The notes under the pieces are model-generated. The model had not been told where the DNA came from, did no database searches, and saw nothing but the letters and a program-made list of their open reading frames with translations. The translations under genes and the position numbers were made by a program. From Oxytricha trifallax (lineage: Eukaryota > Ciliophora > Spirotrichea > Sporadotrichida > Oxytrichidae), in NCBI GenBank assembly GCA_000711775.1, contig ARYC01000092.1, positions 62,001 to 126,000 on the forward strand: 64,000 nt of DNA, written 5' to 3'. Positions within the stretch are counted from its first letter, which is position 1. Every line of letters begins with the position of its first letter. Shown piece after piece: positions 50,058 through 60,349 of the stretch.

Positions 50058-51435
50058 TGTTAAGGTAGCTATTCCTGAATCCATAACCAATATAAAAGCT
50101 TAAACCTAATAAATTGAATATTCCTAAATATAACCAAGTTGTCGCATCCATTTAAGCACTTAGCATGAAATTTCCTAGTATACCAATGCATGGTATTTTA
50201 ATTATTATATATTTATTTTACATTGTATTATTAACATTTTGTTATAAATTTTTAAATATCATTCTAATTTACTATAGTTTATTTATATTAAATATGTATT
50301 AGAGGAACCAAAGGGCATCTATAGGTATCAACAGGCTCATTAAACTGCATTTATCTTAGTAAGCACATTAAGAATATCAAAGTCATAACAAGATAGGTAT
50401 AAGTTTAGTATTTTGACCATCCATTTGTCAATGATAGTGAAAGCATAAAAGTTGAAATCAAATAAGCCCATGAAAACACTTCATTCATTAAATTATTTCA
50501 TACCAAATATACAAAATCAAAAAACTTTATAGGATATATGGATGATTTAATAATTTTTTATGTTATTTATGATTCTCTTTTCTTGATTAAGTATTATTAG
50601 GATCTCTTTATCTCAGAACAATAGCACTTATATTAACGATTGAATAGGATAGCAGATTCCCAAGCGATATTACTTTTGAGATTTCTTCTAGGTTCAGGAA
50701 GAAACAAATCAAACTCACAAAAATACAAATATATATTGTCCCTTTCTTTCGTACTTACGTAAATGGGTCCATCTCTGAAAATAGTTTGAAAAATAAACCA
50801 TCATCTGCATATGATTTCAGAATCCTTGGTTAACTCTACACTCATGATTTTTAAAACAAAAATTAGCTAGATTTATATAGTATCTTACCATAAGAGTTGT
50901 GTAAGCACATGCTGAAATTCCAAAGAACCCAGATAGGTATATAATCAAAGACATCCATTTATTTCCAACTACTTCAAAAGCAACTGCCATTGCAGTGTCA
51001 GGCGGGAGTTGATAAAGTTTTGCAACTCCACTCAGAGATAAAGAGAGAGTGCAGTAAATCACAGTGCAAATAATAATGCACGAAAATATCGATATAGGCA
51101 TGTCTCTTTAGGGTGATTTGGCTTCCTCAGCGAGAGTTGTGATAAAATCAAAACCCAAAAATGCCATATAAATCAAAGCTGCACCTTGAACTGTTCCCAT
51201 AAACCCTCCTTTTTCTTCCAAAACGAATGGAGTTAAATTTTAAGCATCAAAGTAGGATAAAGCTGCAATCACTATAACTAGAAGTGAAATCAATTTCGCG
51301 ATTGTTAAAGAGTAGTTGAACATATTTGATTCTTTGGAGCCTAGATTCATGATATAAGTGCAAAATATCACAAAAAGTACAGTCAATAACGAACCATCCT
51401 AAAAGATTGAAATAAATAGTTTAAACTTACATATC
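50045..51435 (-). CDS. Cationic amino-acid transporter, middle and C-terminal pieces of the scrambled gene
   Basis: On the minus strand it begins with the 16-bp pointer and acceptor TTTTAG, then DGSLLTVLFVIFC. APC landmarks in order: NLGSKESNMFNYSLTIAKLI, AALIYMAFLGFDFITTLAEE followed by AKSPQRDMPISI, VAFEVVGNKWMSLIIYLSGF, ADDGLFFKLFSEMDPF (then donor GTAAGT), VISLGNLLSYSIVNISAIVL, RCPLVPLI and TTWLYLGIFNLLGLSFYIGY. These follow directly on from the N-terminal pieces at 34374-35290. The family imports Arg/Lys/ornithine or other amino acids across plasma or vacuolar membranes. The stop codon is not identified; the coding sequence runs into the foldback element at its 3' end. Confidence 0.9.
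51420..51435 (-). other. 16-bp pointer, transporter (second copy)
   Basis: Identical to 34374-34389. Recombination here yields LGY|GTAAGT...TTTTAG|DGS, an intron of about 32 bp in the joined gene. Confidence 0.92.
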
Positions 51436-51562
51436 GTTTATCTATAAAATAGATGATTATGTGATTGAAAAATTATTAGAATAGGAAAATGAAATCAAAA
51501 ACTAGTAGAAAGATATGAAATGAGCTAATTAAAAATGTTATTCAAACTATTCATTTTTGCTA

Positions 51563-51626
51563 GAACGGGTCAAGAATCCTGAATAGGTTCCATTCCCGCA
51601 ACCAGTTAAACTGGCTTAAGACCTCG
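51563..51626 (+). ncRNA. Conserved foldable motif, copy 1
   Basis: It reads GAACGGGTCAAGAATCCTGA, then ATAGGTTCCATTCCCGCAAC, then CAGTTAAACTGGCTTAAGAC. CGGG can pair with CCCG and CCAGTT with AACTGG, giving two stems. It is preceded by TTCAAACTATTCATTTTT, a leader shared with the other copies. The motif is much richer in GC than the surrounding gene-free DNA. Whether it is transcribed is not known; a repeat element is the alternative. Confidence 0.5.
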
Positions 51627-51647
51627 AAAGGATGTTAGTAAAAAAAT

Positions 51648-51691
51648 TTTAGGATCCCCACCAAACCCGAAAGCACGACGAGGATCCTAAA
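51648..51691. repeat. Short hairpin TTTAGGATCC / GGATCCTAAA
   Basis: A 10-bp perfect stem with a 24-base, GC-richer loop, just downstream of the first copy of the conserved 60-nt motif. Confidence 0.5.
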
Positions 51692-52338
51692 CTTGCTTTG
51701 ACTTAAATGTTAAAATGATTTTTATTTTTTAATTAAATTGGTTGAAGAAGACGTACTTATTTATACATCTATTGAATTAAATATTAATGGGTTACAAGAC
51801 ACATGAATTTAAATCGTAATCATCTTTAATTAAAACTATTACAAACAGACAGGATCATTTATTTATCTAAGATAAATTTTAACTGTAACAAACCTATTAT
51901 TAATACAAACTTATTCGTTATTTTCTATTTCTTAAAATCAGAAAATATTTGTAGATACGGATAATGAGAATGAGAAATTCTAGAGGTTGGTAGTTTATCT
52001 ACAACTATTTGAATCTTGATTAATAATTTGAATACAGTATGGATAATTAAAATAATATTAATCATCTTATAGTGAAACTTATGTTTTATTTTTTAAAGGC
52101 TATTTGATTACTTCTTCTTTAATTGAATTAAGCTTTAAATGAAAAATAATAAAGTGATATATTTTTTTTTCTTCAATAAATATTACTTAATCTTTCTCTT
52201 TTTCATTTCATGAGTTAAATTAGAATGAGAATAAAGATAAAAAGATATAAAAAATCATTTGCAAGTATGGAAGTTTCAATATATAAAGCCTTGCATTTCC
52301 AATTTTAAGTATACTAATCAAACATTTCATTTTTATTT

Positions 52339-52400
52339 GAACGGGTCAAGAATCCAGAATAGGTTCTCTCCCCGCAACCAGTTAAACTGGCTTAAGACCG
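52339..52400 (+). ncRNA. Conserved foldable motif, copy 2
   Basis: Same core and leader (TCAAACATTTCATTTTT) as copy 1, 776 bp away on the same strand. Changes: TCC(T/A)GAA and CCATTCCCG to CTCTCCCCG. Both stems are preserved. Confidence 0.5.
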
Positions 52401-53775
52401 CTAAGAGTAATGAAAAATCGGAAAGTTTTTTCAATGAATTATAAAAATAAATAAATATAAAAGAATTGAGAGGTTACTGTGAGCTTAAATATCTTCTCTT
52501 AATTAACTTTCAATGGGTCATATATCCATAGTGAAATTATGATTTTAGATCCTTTATCTTCTCCTTCTTAAATTTTATTGCTCGAAAAAACTCTAGATTA
52601 CTCCAAACTATTATTATAACTTAATTATATTCCTTTCCTTTCTATTATTTTATTCTCTTTGGTTTTGAAATGAAAATTTAAAAAAATTAATAATTGAGAA
52701 AAATTAAAAAGTTTGATTTGTTATTAATATCTTCATTCTTATTTTCTTTTAATATTATATGCTTTATTATGAGATCTGTTTTTTTTAAATCTCAAAAAAA
52801 TATTTATCTTTTTCTTTAATATAAAATTTTTATTTAAAAAATTAATATTAAATATCATATTGCCTAAAATATACTGTAAATGCATTAAATATTCTTCTCT
52901 TAGCATCTTTATAGATATATACCATAAATTTAAATATTTTATTATATAATTTACTTTAAGAAAATAATTCTACAATAAATGCAAACCTTAGTTATTTTAT
53001 TCAAGAATCATTATTTATTCTCTTGGCAGTTGTAAAATCATAGTTGTGACTTTAGCATTTAATTCACAAGGTAAAGATATGAACCTATATTAATAATTAT
53101 CCTATTAATTTTTCAACCAATCTAATTAATATTATAAAAATGTCCCTTTCAATCTCAACATTTAATCTCATTATTTAAATGTGATACACAGAGAAATTTT
53201 TGTTTTGCTGAAAAATAGGGGTTTTTTTTATAATTATAATATTTTATTTAGTTTAATTAATAGGAATCGAAATATAATATGATTATGATTAAGACACAAT
53301 ATATTTGAAGAATAAATTTCTATAAATATTGATTTAATGTTTAAAATTTTTAATTTATATTACAAATAATTAATAATTCTCTAATTGGTTTATTTAAATT
53401 AAATCAAGCAACAATTTCCGGGTAAGCCAATATAAATATTTCTATTTCCTATCTTGATAAAATTGTTTAAAAATAATATAAATATAAAATTATATCAATA
53501 AGATTTAATTTAAAATCTCTATAATCAAAGTAAATTAATTTATATAATAAAAATAGTATTTTATTGATATATTTATATCTTAATTAAAGTAAACGAAATC
53601 AAATTATTAATTATTTTTAGAAAATTTAATAAAACTTTTAATTAGATTATTTTATTATTATTATTAATGAACGTAAAATAAGATGGTTGGGAAAAGGAGA
53701 TATAAATTGTAGAAATGGAAAATATCTTTGAATCTTGTATTATTTAAGAAATATTCAAACTTTTCATTTTTATAT

Positions 53776-53837
53776 GAACGGGTCAAGAAGCCAGAATAGG
53801 TTCCATTCCCGCAACCAGTTAAACTGGCTTAGAACTC
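53776..53837 (+). ncRNA. Conserved foldable motif, copy 3
   Basis: Third copy on the same strand, with leader TTCAAACTTTTCATTTTT. Differences from copy 1 are AAG for AAT, CCA for CCT, and loss of one base near the end. Both stems are kept. Confidence 0.5.
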
Positions 53838-54836
53838 GGAAAGAATAAAAAGCATTAGCTTCTTCGTGGGAGTAAAATATCTATTATAGAGCTATATACT
53901 ATTAATTTTGGAAAAATATATCTATTATTTTTATTGCGAATTTAGTATTATAGTAAGTTTGGGTCATGATTATTATGGAACTTAAATAATAGAAGAATTT
54001 TGAGCAATTAGATTGCTCTGAAAATTTGTTAATATAGTTTAAAAAATTACAAATTTTGTTACCTTCTTACAGACCATAAAAATTCCATTTTAGATAGAAT
54101 CCTAATTTAACTGCCTTTACAATATCAAAGTTTAATAAATATTATAACTTAAATTAATTTAATAAAACTATTTAAGCAATAAAATCATCCCTAAATAATT
54201 TTATCTTATTAATCACAATTTAAATACCAGTTTGTTTTAAATAATTTAAAAAATAAAATATCTTAAAGCAGTATCTATTTAACTTACTTGAATTCTAATA
54301 ATTAATGGGTCAAGAATATGTCGACTCAAGAACCTTCCTTGAAACCTTATCAGCTTAAAATTTTACTAATTATATTCCCCTCTCTCTCTCTCACTTTAAT
54401 TTCACAAAGTCTATTAGCATATTTAAGTCTTTTATACAATTAGTAATTAAAGAATTCAGCAATTATTCAATTGCAAAATGAGCATGATTTTTATCCCTAA
54501 AAAATAGAAATTTTCACAAAGATATTAATATATAATGAAGAGGGGGTGTGGCTTTAATAAGTGACATTAATATCAGAAATAAATCTTTTGGAATTAAAGT
54601 TGTCGACTTTACATCAGAAAATTAAGTTAATGAATTAATTAAAAATTATTAAGTTTATTAATAGAATTTAAGATTAATATGGTGGTAAAGTAAGTTATGT
54701 TAATATTTATTAATAAAACAATGCATATTAATTAAAGTTATTACAACTTAAATATGCACTTGTTTCACATGAGGTCATTAACCTAAAATAATTTAAAATC
54801 TAATTTAAATTTAAAAGAAATAATTAAAATTCAAAA
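53838..54836. other. AT-rich DNA without a recognised gene
   Basis: About 1 kb. A weaker trace of the motif (ATGGGTCAAGAATATGTCGA) occurs near 54304. A short CT microsatellite is at about 54380-54393. Confidence 0.4.
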
Positions 54837-55832
54837 ATGAAAACTTGTGCATCACTGTGTCGAATGACCTCTGGTCGCAAAGGTCAAGCTGGAGCCAATG
54901 GGGCTTTAAATTTTGCGAAAAAAGGGGATCAGGGTATTATAGATGGTGGAAAAAATAATATGCTGCCTGAACTAGAAACTTATTTCATGTCTTAAGAGAG
55001 ATCAGTTGGATTACAAAAATGATTTATAGTAATTTTTAATTTGTTATCTCGATTATAAATGATAAATAAATTAGATGATTTAAATATCTATACAGCAATG
55101 ATTTAATATTACTATTAAAATGCTAATACGACTAATTTGTGTACCTAATAAAACGTTATTCATACAAGGGCACCCCCTTACAAGAACACATGTTCAAAGA
55201 AATCTGTCCTTTTCTAGGCTTAGACTACAAAAAACTAAACGAAGACAAGGATGAGGAGACTGGGGAGGCAGGTGACAAACATTCAGTTTAATATATGACA
55301 ATTAAGAATCATGAAATATTCCAGCAAGGATCATATAATATAGAGATCTTACAGTGTTTAGGGTTTTTACTATGTAATCACTACGATCGATAGAGCCGCA
55401 TTGACGAATTTTGGCAGTTAATCAACCCTGAGATTAATGAAGAGGTGCCTATTGAGAAAGTTGTGGAAATCCTTCGAATCTTTATCTACATATAATTTTG
55501 GTTTTAAATTAACGAAAATTTATTGTTTTTTTTATTCAATTCAATTACATTCACTTTATTAAATTATAGCTATCCTTCTCCGGTTGAAGATTGAAAAATC
55601 TCGAAATAATGACGATTAAAACCAAGAAGCAATTCAGTATCTATAAAAATTGGGAACTTCAAGTTATAGCATAGACGACATTCCGGATAGTTTAGTATAT
55701 AAATTAATGGGTATGAGAGAAGATTAGAAACTTGAAAATGGAGGTTAAATTAGTTATCATGAGCTGTTTTAAGTTGTCAATTTAGGGAGATGTCTTACAA
55801 CCTACGATATTAGGATTAGTTTACTCTTATGA
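54837..55832 (+). CDS. Unknown protein in three blocks
   Basis: Starts MKTCASLCRMTSGRKGQAGA and ends ISLLL-TGA (55830-55832). Blocks: 54837-55000, about 55150-55490 (YKGTPLQEHMFKEICPFLG, RIDEFWQLINPEINEEV) and about 55570-55832 (NQEAIQYLQKLGTSSYSIDD, GGQISYHELFQVVNLGRC). The last block has a helix-loop-helix look, but no complete EF-hand loop is evident. Two AT-rich gaps separate the blocks and I did not fix their pointers. No family is recognised. Confidence 0.55.
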
Positions 55833-56025
55833 ATATTTTTGGATTATCTTAAATCTCATAAATTTTTATTTTGCTTCAGAATTCGTAAATAGTCAAAACT
55901 AGATAATCTTTAATTTCAAATTTACAATCCAAACTTAGCCAGAAATTAAAACTTTAACTTATGAAATTAATAATATCCCAATTTATTAACAAAACACGTA
56001 TCCATTTTAATAATTGAACTTTTTA

Positions 56026-56936
56026 TCAGTTTCCATTTAAAAAATTCTTAATTTTTCCACCAATGCCACTCTTCTCATATTGCTCTTTAACCCATTCTGT
56101 GCTGGCGACCATCCCATATTAGATCTTACCAGCTACATTTTAAGTGATAACTTTCCACTCTTCCTTGGGAGGTGGTTTGTAGTCAAAATCTTAACCATCG
56201 ATTTTAGCTCTGAGTTTCTTACAATAATATACAGATGCCCTGTGGGTATATTTTTATTTTATTGCCTCATTTTCTAGTTCGTAGGTTTTAATGAAATTGT
56301 AGAAGTTTTTGTTTCCACCTATTTACATGAATTTTCCTTGGTATTATATTAAAGCAAATGTAAATAATGACCCGTTTTGTAATGTACTTCATTATATAAC
56401 TTTTATTTATATTCATCCCAGGGGTCTGAGTATAAACTCATAATATATGAGACATCTTGACCTAATTCTTTGTGATGAATTGAAGCACAGGCATAGCATA
56501 TGAATATGCCAAAATTCAAACTTGCATGGTCTGATAGATTAACTTTGCAGTCTACACAATACATATTAAATGGATCTGAGTCTAAGAGTTGATTAGGGTT
56601 TACAAATTAATTTTATATAATTCCCATAATGTAATTATGAGAATTATGCTTTCCTTTATATTTAAATTATTTCCCCACTCTTTAAAGTTATCTTAGCAAA
56701 TTAGGCATTAATGAACCTTAAGTTTGAGCAGGCTGTGCTTAAACATATTAAGGAACTTAATTGTTTTAGTCGTTGAAATTCTGATTATATTTTATTTAAA
56801 GACTCAGCTGCTCGACATCTGGATAATATTACTCTCTTCCATTGGCATCTATGGCGACTGGAGTAGGCTCATAATCTTAAGGGTTGTAGGAATTTTATAT
56901 ATTTTCTTTTTCTTAATTTTGGATATTAGCCTCCAT
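56026..56936 (-). CDS. ArfGAP-domain protein
   Basis: Starts MEANIQNQEKENIQNSYNPQ and ends IKNFLNGN-TGA (56026-56028). A Q/N-rich N-terminus of about 100 residues precedes an ArfGAP zinc finger: CVDCKVNLSDHASLNFGIFI then CYACASIHHKELG. The second CxxC pair is kept. The following IGGNKNFYNFIKTYELE and RASVYYCKKLRAKIDG match the ArfGAP fold. The family stimulates GTP hydrolysis on Arf in vesicle traffic. The catalytic arginine expected in HRxLG is replaced (HHKELG), so GAP activity is doubtful. One AT-rich interruption lies near 56345-56410. Confidence 0.78.
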
Positions 56937-57305
56937 CGTTTCAGTTTATATGTTTTGAATAAATGAATATCTTCTTATTATTGAAATAACTGACAAAAGA
57001 TTATTATTAGTTCAAAATAATTTTAGATTCATAATTTTAAAGAATCACTCATATAATTCTTTTATCATTGCTTATTTACTAATATGATCTATAATGATTT
57101 TTTATCGAATGTATGATCAAATTATTAAAACAGCTATTTATGTGTAGAATAAAATAAGAAACAAATATTTTCAGAATATAATCTCTTAATCAATTAAACA
57201 ATTTACAAAATTAATTAATTCTTGCTCTAAACTTCTTTATATAGGTATCCATAATCTTCATAAATTTCATAGTAACATCTAAGTTAGTATATGCGCTATT
57301 AAATT

Positions 57306-57872
57306 TCACATGACTATGCACTTCTTTGAACCTGCCTTCTTCTTGTTGCACTTAGAAGATTAACTCTCAACTTCCATTGCAACTTCCACTGATTTTCTTT
57401 CCTCCTAATCTTCATTCTGCTAAATTACTTAAGTTTGGATCTATTATTGCAAGTTTATAGAGTAATAAATTATCAAATTTTAATAAGTTAACTAATTATC
57501 AGTAGTTTAACAATAGACAGGGTAGTAGAAATCCTAATTCGAGACACTAATTAATGTTATGGGGACCTTGCTTTGCCAAGAGTCATGGACTTGCATACTA
57601 AAGTGTTCTTACTCCTCTTCAAAGGACTAATAGTCAGTTTCTGATTCTAAAGAATAAATTTTGATGTTTGAGTTGGCTTCATCTTATATCATAGGATGCT
57701 GTACTCTGTTTAAGACTGCTTCAAAAGAATTTGAAGGATAATTTACTTGGTTTTCTTGATTTTGGTTGACAAAAGAGGGCTAGTTATCATAATCCAAATC
57801 TTTTTCTTGATGCAGAAGAGATTCTTATTTAAAAACCCTTATAAGACGCTTAAATAATTTATTTTTTTTCAT
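57306..57872 (-). CDS. Small protein with C-terminal CaaX box
   Basis: Starts MKKNKLFKRLIRVFKQESLL and ends KKCIVM-TGA (57306-57308). CIVM preceded by a Lys/Ser-rich stretch fits a prenylated, membrane-anchored C-terminus. The body is N/Q/E-rich (VNQNQENQVNYPSNSFE) and lacks GTPase G-motifs, so it is not a Ras/Rab protein. An AT-rich interruption lies at about 57450-57540. Confidence 0.55.
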
Positions 57873-58766
57873 GGTATTGTTGGGATATTAGTGGAATTAA
57901 AATCGAAAATTTATAACAGGTTTTTAATATTTCCTTAATAAATAATACAGCATTCTATATTTTAAAAAAATTAAAGAATATTTTCCCTAACTTTGCTATA
58001 GACTGCGTCAAGAACTTGAAAGTAATGGGCGAACTTTACTTTTTAGTCGTGAACTGTGACACCCTTGGCTACTTTTAAAGTTTCTACTAACTATCAAAAA
58101 ATTTTCTATAAAAGTTTAAATGTTATTTGATTAAGATGTCAATTTAAAGTTATATTAAAGTCCAAAAGAAAAACATTTATAAATAGAGTTGATATTGGTA
58201 TCATTTCAAACAAATAATTATAGATTCAAAGCTATTAAATATATAAAAAACTGAATTTTAACTTATTGATTAACCTTTTTGGAGTAAGATTGATGTAAGG
58301 GGGTGAAAGATTTAATTTTCTTAAAAAATCTTTTATAAGTTTCATGATTAAAATACTAAACAGCTAAAAAGCAATAGGTTAATTAATTATGATTTTTTAT
58401 TTTTCCAACAAGACCCCAAATGCAACATAAATGGAAACTACTAGAATTTTGTTTATAATTTTTTGAGGTTTTTATTACCGAGAGATAGTTAATTGGTGTG
58501 GGTGTAATTAGTTAAGTTAATTAAGGTTTGGTGCTATCTCATCAATACCAAAAATGTTTCTATCTGGCATAGGGTTGAAGAACAAATCTGGAATTTAATT
58601 ATTTTGAACATTGTTGATTCCTAACAATTAAACACACATAACAATACAATCTTCTTTATTTATTTTTCCATTAATATTTAGATTCAACAATGTTTTTAGA
58701 CATTTAGAACATTATTATTAAAAGATTACATTAATAAGAATTGTATATAAAATATACGAAATTTAA
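57873..58766. other. AT-rich DNA, nothing recognised
   Basis: Moderately AT-rich, with no frame or RNA I can support. Presumably intergenic between two minus-strand genes. Confidence 0.4.
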
Positions 58767-59849
58767 TCAATTATAAAAGTATTTCAGTTTTGATTCATGA
58801 GTTTATTGAAGTTCATTCCCATTGGAAAGATTGTCACTTTGCTTCTGAATGTTCGAGAGGTTTTAATCAATAAAACCTGTAATTTTGTTCTTCTCCGATT
58901 TATCGTATACGTTTATGTCGCTTAATGTTTGCTTCTCTTTTGATTCTTCTTGCAGTAATTCTTTTGGAACTAGTTTTCTTACAAAACCTGTTAACTCCTT
59001 AATACTGTCTTCAATTCTCTAAAAATCTTGTTTCGAATCAGTCTGTTGGTTTAGTAAGTGCCTGAGGGCATCTGTCTAAGCATTCATATGTTCTGTTTAA
59101 GCATTCATTTGCACTGCTTAAGCATTCATTTGCACTGATTAAGAATTCAATTGATTTTACATTAATTTGAATGTCGCCATAGTTTATTTCTCGAATGGTG
59201 TTAGGTTGTTCTGATAAATAGGTTAAGACAGCTAGTTGAATGGATTTGCCTATTGTTATTGATTAACTTAAGGGATTCTCAAACTCTAAGTGGGGTTTTA
59301 GTCATCTTAATTGGCACTTTGATCTTAATCAAGAAGCGATTGATCTGTTTCGAGAGAGTCTACTTTTTTGTTGTTTTGGTTGGTTCTTGTCTGATGTTAG
59401 TCTAAAAATGATTAGAAATATGATCACTTACTAAGGTTATTAGCAGTCTGATTCTTTTCTAAAAATTAATATAAATTGCTAAATAAATGCAAATAATACA
59501 AAAATTAAATGATTCTCTTGACCTTCAGCTTAGCCAGGCATTTCACTAAATTGTAAATAAACTTATCGTATTAAATCTTACGCATTGATTTTCTCTTTGA
59601 ACTTTTTGCTATTTTTGTTAATTTTGTCACTCTAGATTTTGAGTTCGTCTGCCAATTTCACTTATTTATCTTCAATCTTGTTGGAGGTTGCTTGAACTGA
59701 CTTAAGTTAATCTATATTAATGCGAATTCAAAGCTAAATCTATTTATTTTACCTTCTTTGTGAGTGAAAACTCCACCTTGATTATCAATTTTATTTTCTT
59801 CTTGTTGGTCTGCAAGTTCACTCTTTAATGTTTGCTGTTATTATCTCAT
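58767..59849 (-). CDS. Coiled-coil protein with short internal repeats
   Basis: Starts MRQQQQTLKSELADQQEENK at 59849 and ends KLKYFYN-TGA (58767-58769). A GT-AG intron of about 42 bp (near 59712-59755) is clear. The N-terminal helix (KIEDKQVKLADELKIQSDKI) leads to a Q/N-rich middle and then a repeat of seven-residue units (AQ-x-x-QMN / EHMN), encoded by 21-bp tandem repeats. The C-terminus is charged. An AT-rich gap lies near 59400-59520. No family is identified. Confidence 0.6.
59077..59151. repeat. 21-bp tandem repeat, 3.5 copies
   Basis: Units TAAGCATTCATnTGnnCTGnT start at 59077, 59098 and 59119, with a degenerate fourth at 59140. They lie in frame and encode MNAQ-type heptads on the minus strand. 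Confidence 0.85.
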
Positions 59850-60349
59850 AATATGATCGCGGAAAATAATTTAATTAAATTTTGAAAATAAAATCGAAAT
59901 ACTTACTTTTAAATTGTTAATATTACATAAAACACAATGAAACTTAATATCAGGAAATAATAGAATATTTCAATGTTAAATTTAAGAAAACATAAATTAT
60001 TTGAGAATAAATTAATAGTTGCAATAATCGATAATTATTAAGTTTGCTGAACTATTTTTAGATTTATGAAAAGTTATAGTCTCATGTTTTATTCTTAATT
60101 AGTATTAATTATAATCTAATAAATAAATTTCCATGTTTGTTAATTTATATATATTTATTTAATGCTTTAATTAATTGGAATCCCATATAATTGAGAAAAA
60201 TAATTATAGTTATGAAAAATATTAATATTAAATTAAGGAGCAATTAAATTAAATTCTACTTCAACTATTATATGAATTAAAAATAGGCTTCTCTGCTATT
60301 TATAATTATTTAATCAGTCTTATAAATAAAATCTACTAATTTGTAAAAA

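Noticed and set aside
56724..56966. Plus-strand hydrophobic ORF starting MSRLCLNILRN
   Set aside because: It is antisense to the Gln/Asn-rich N-terminus of the ArfGAP gene; complements of Gln/Asn codons give Leu/Ile and look membrane-like.
57306..57872. Ras/Rab GTPase because of the CaaX end
   Set aside because: No P-loop, DTxG or NKxD motif in the reading frame.
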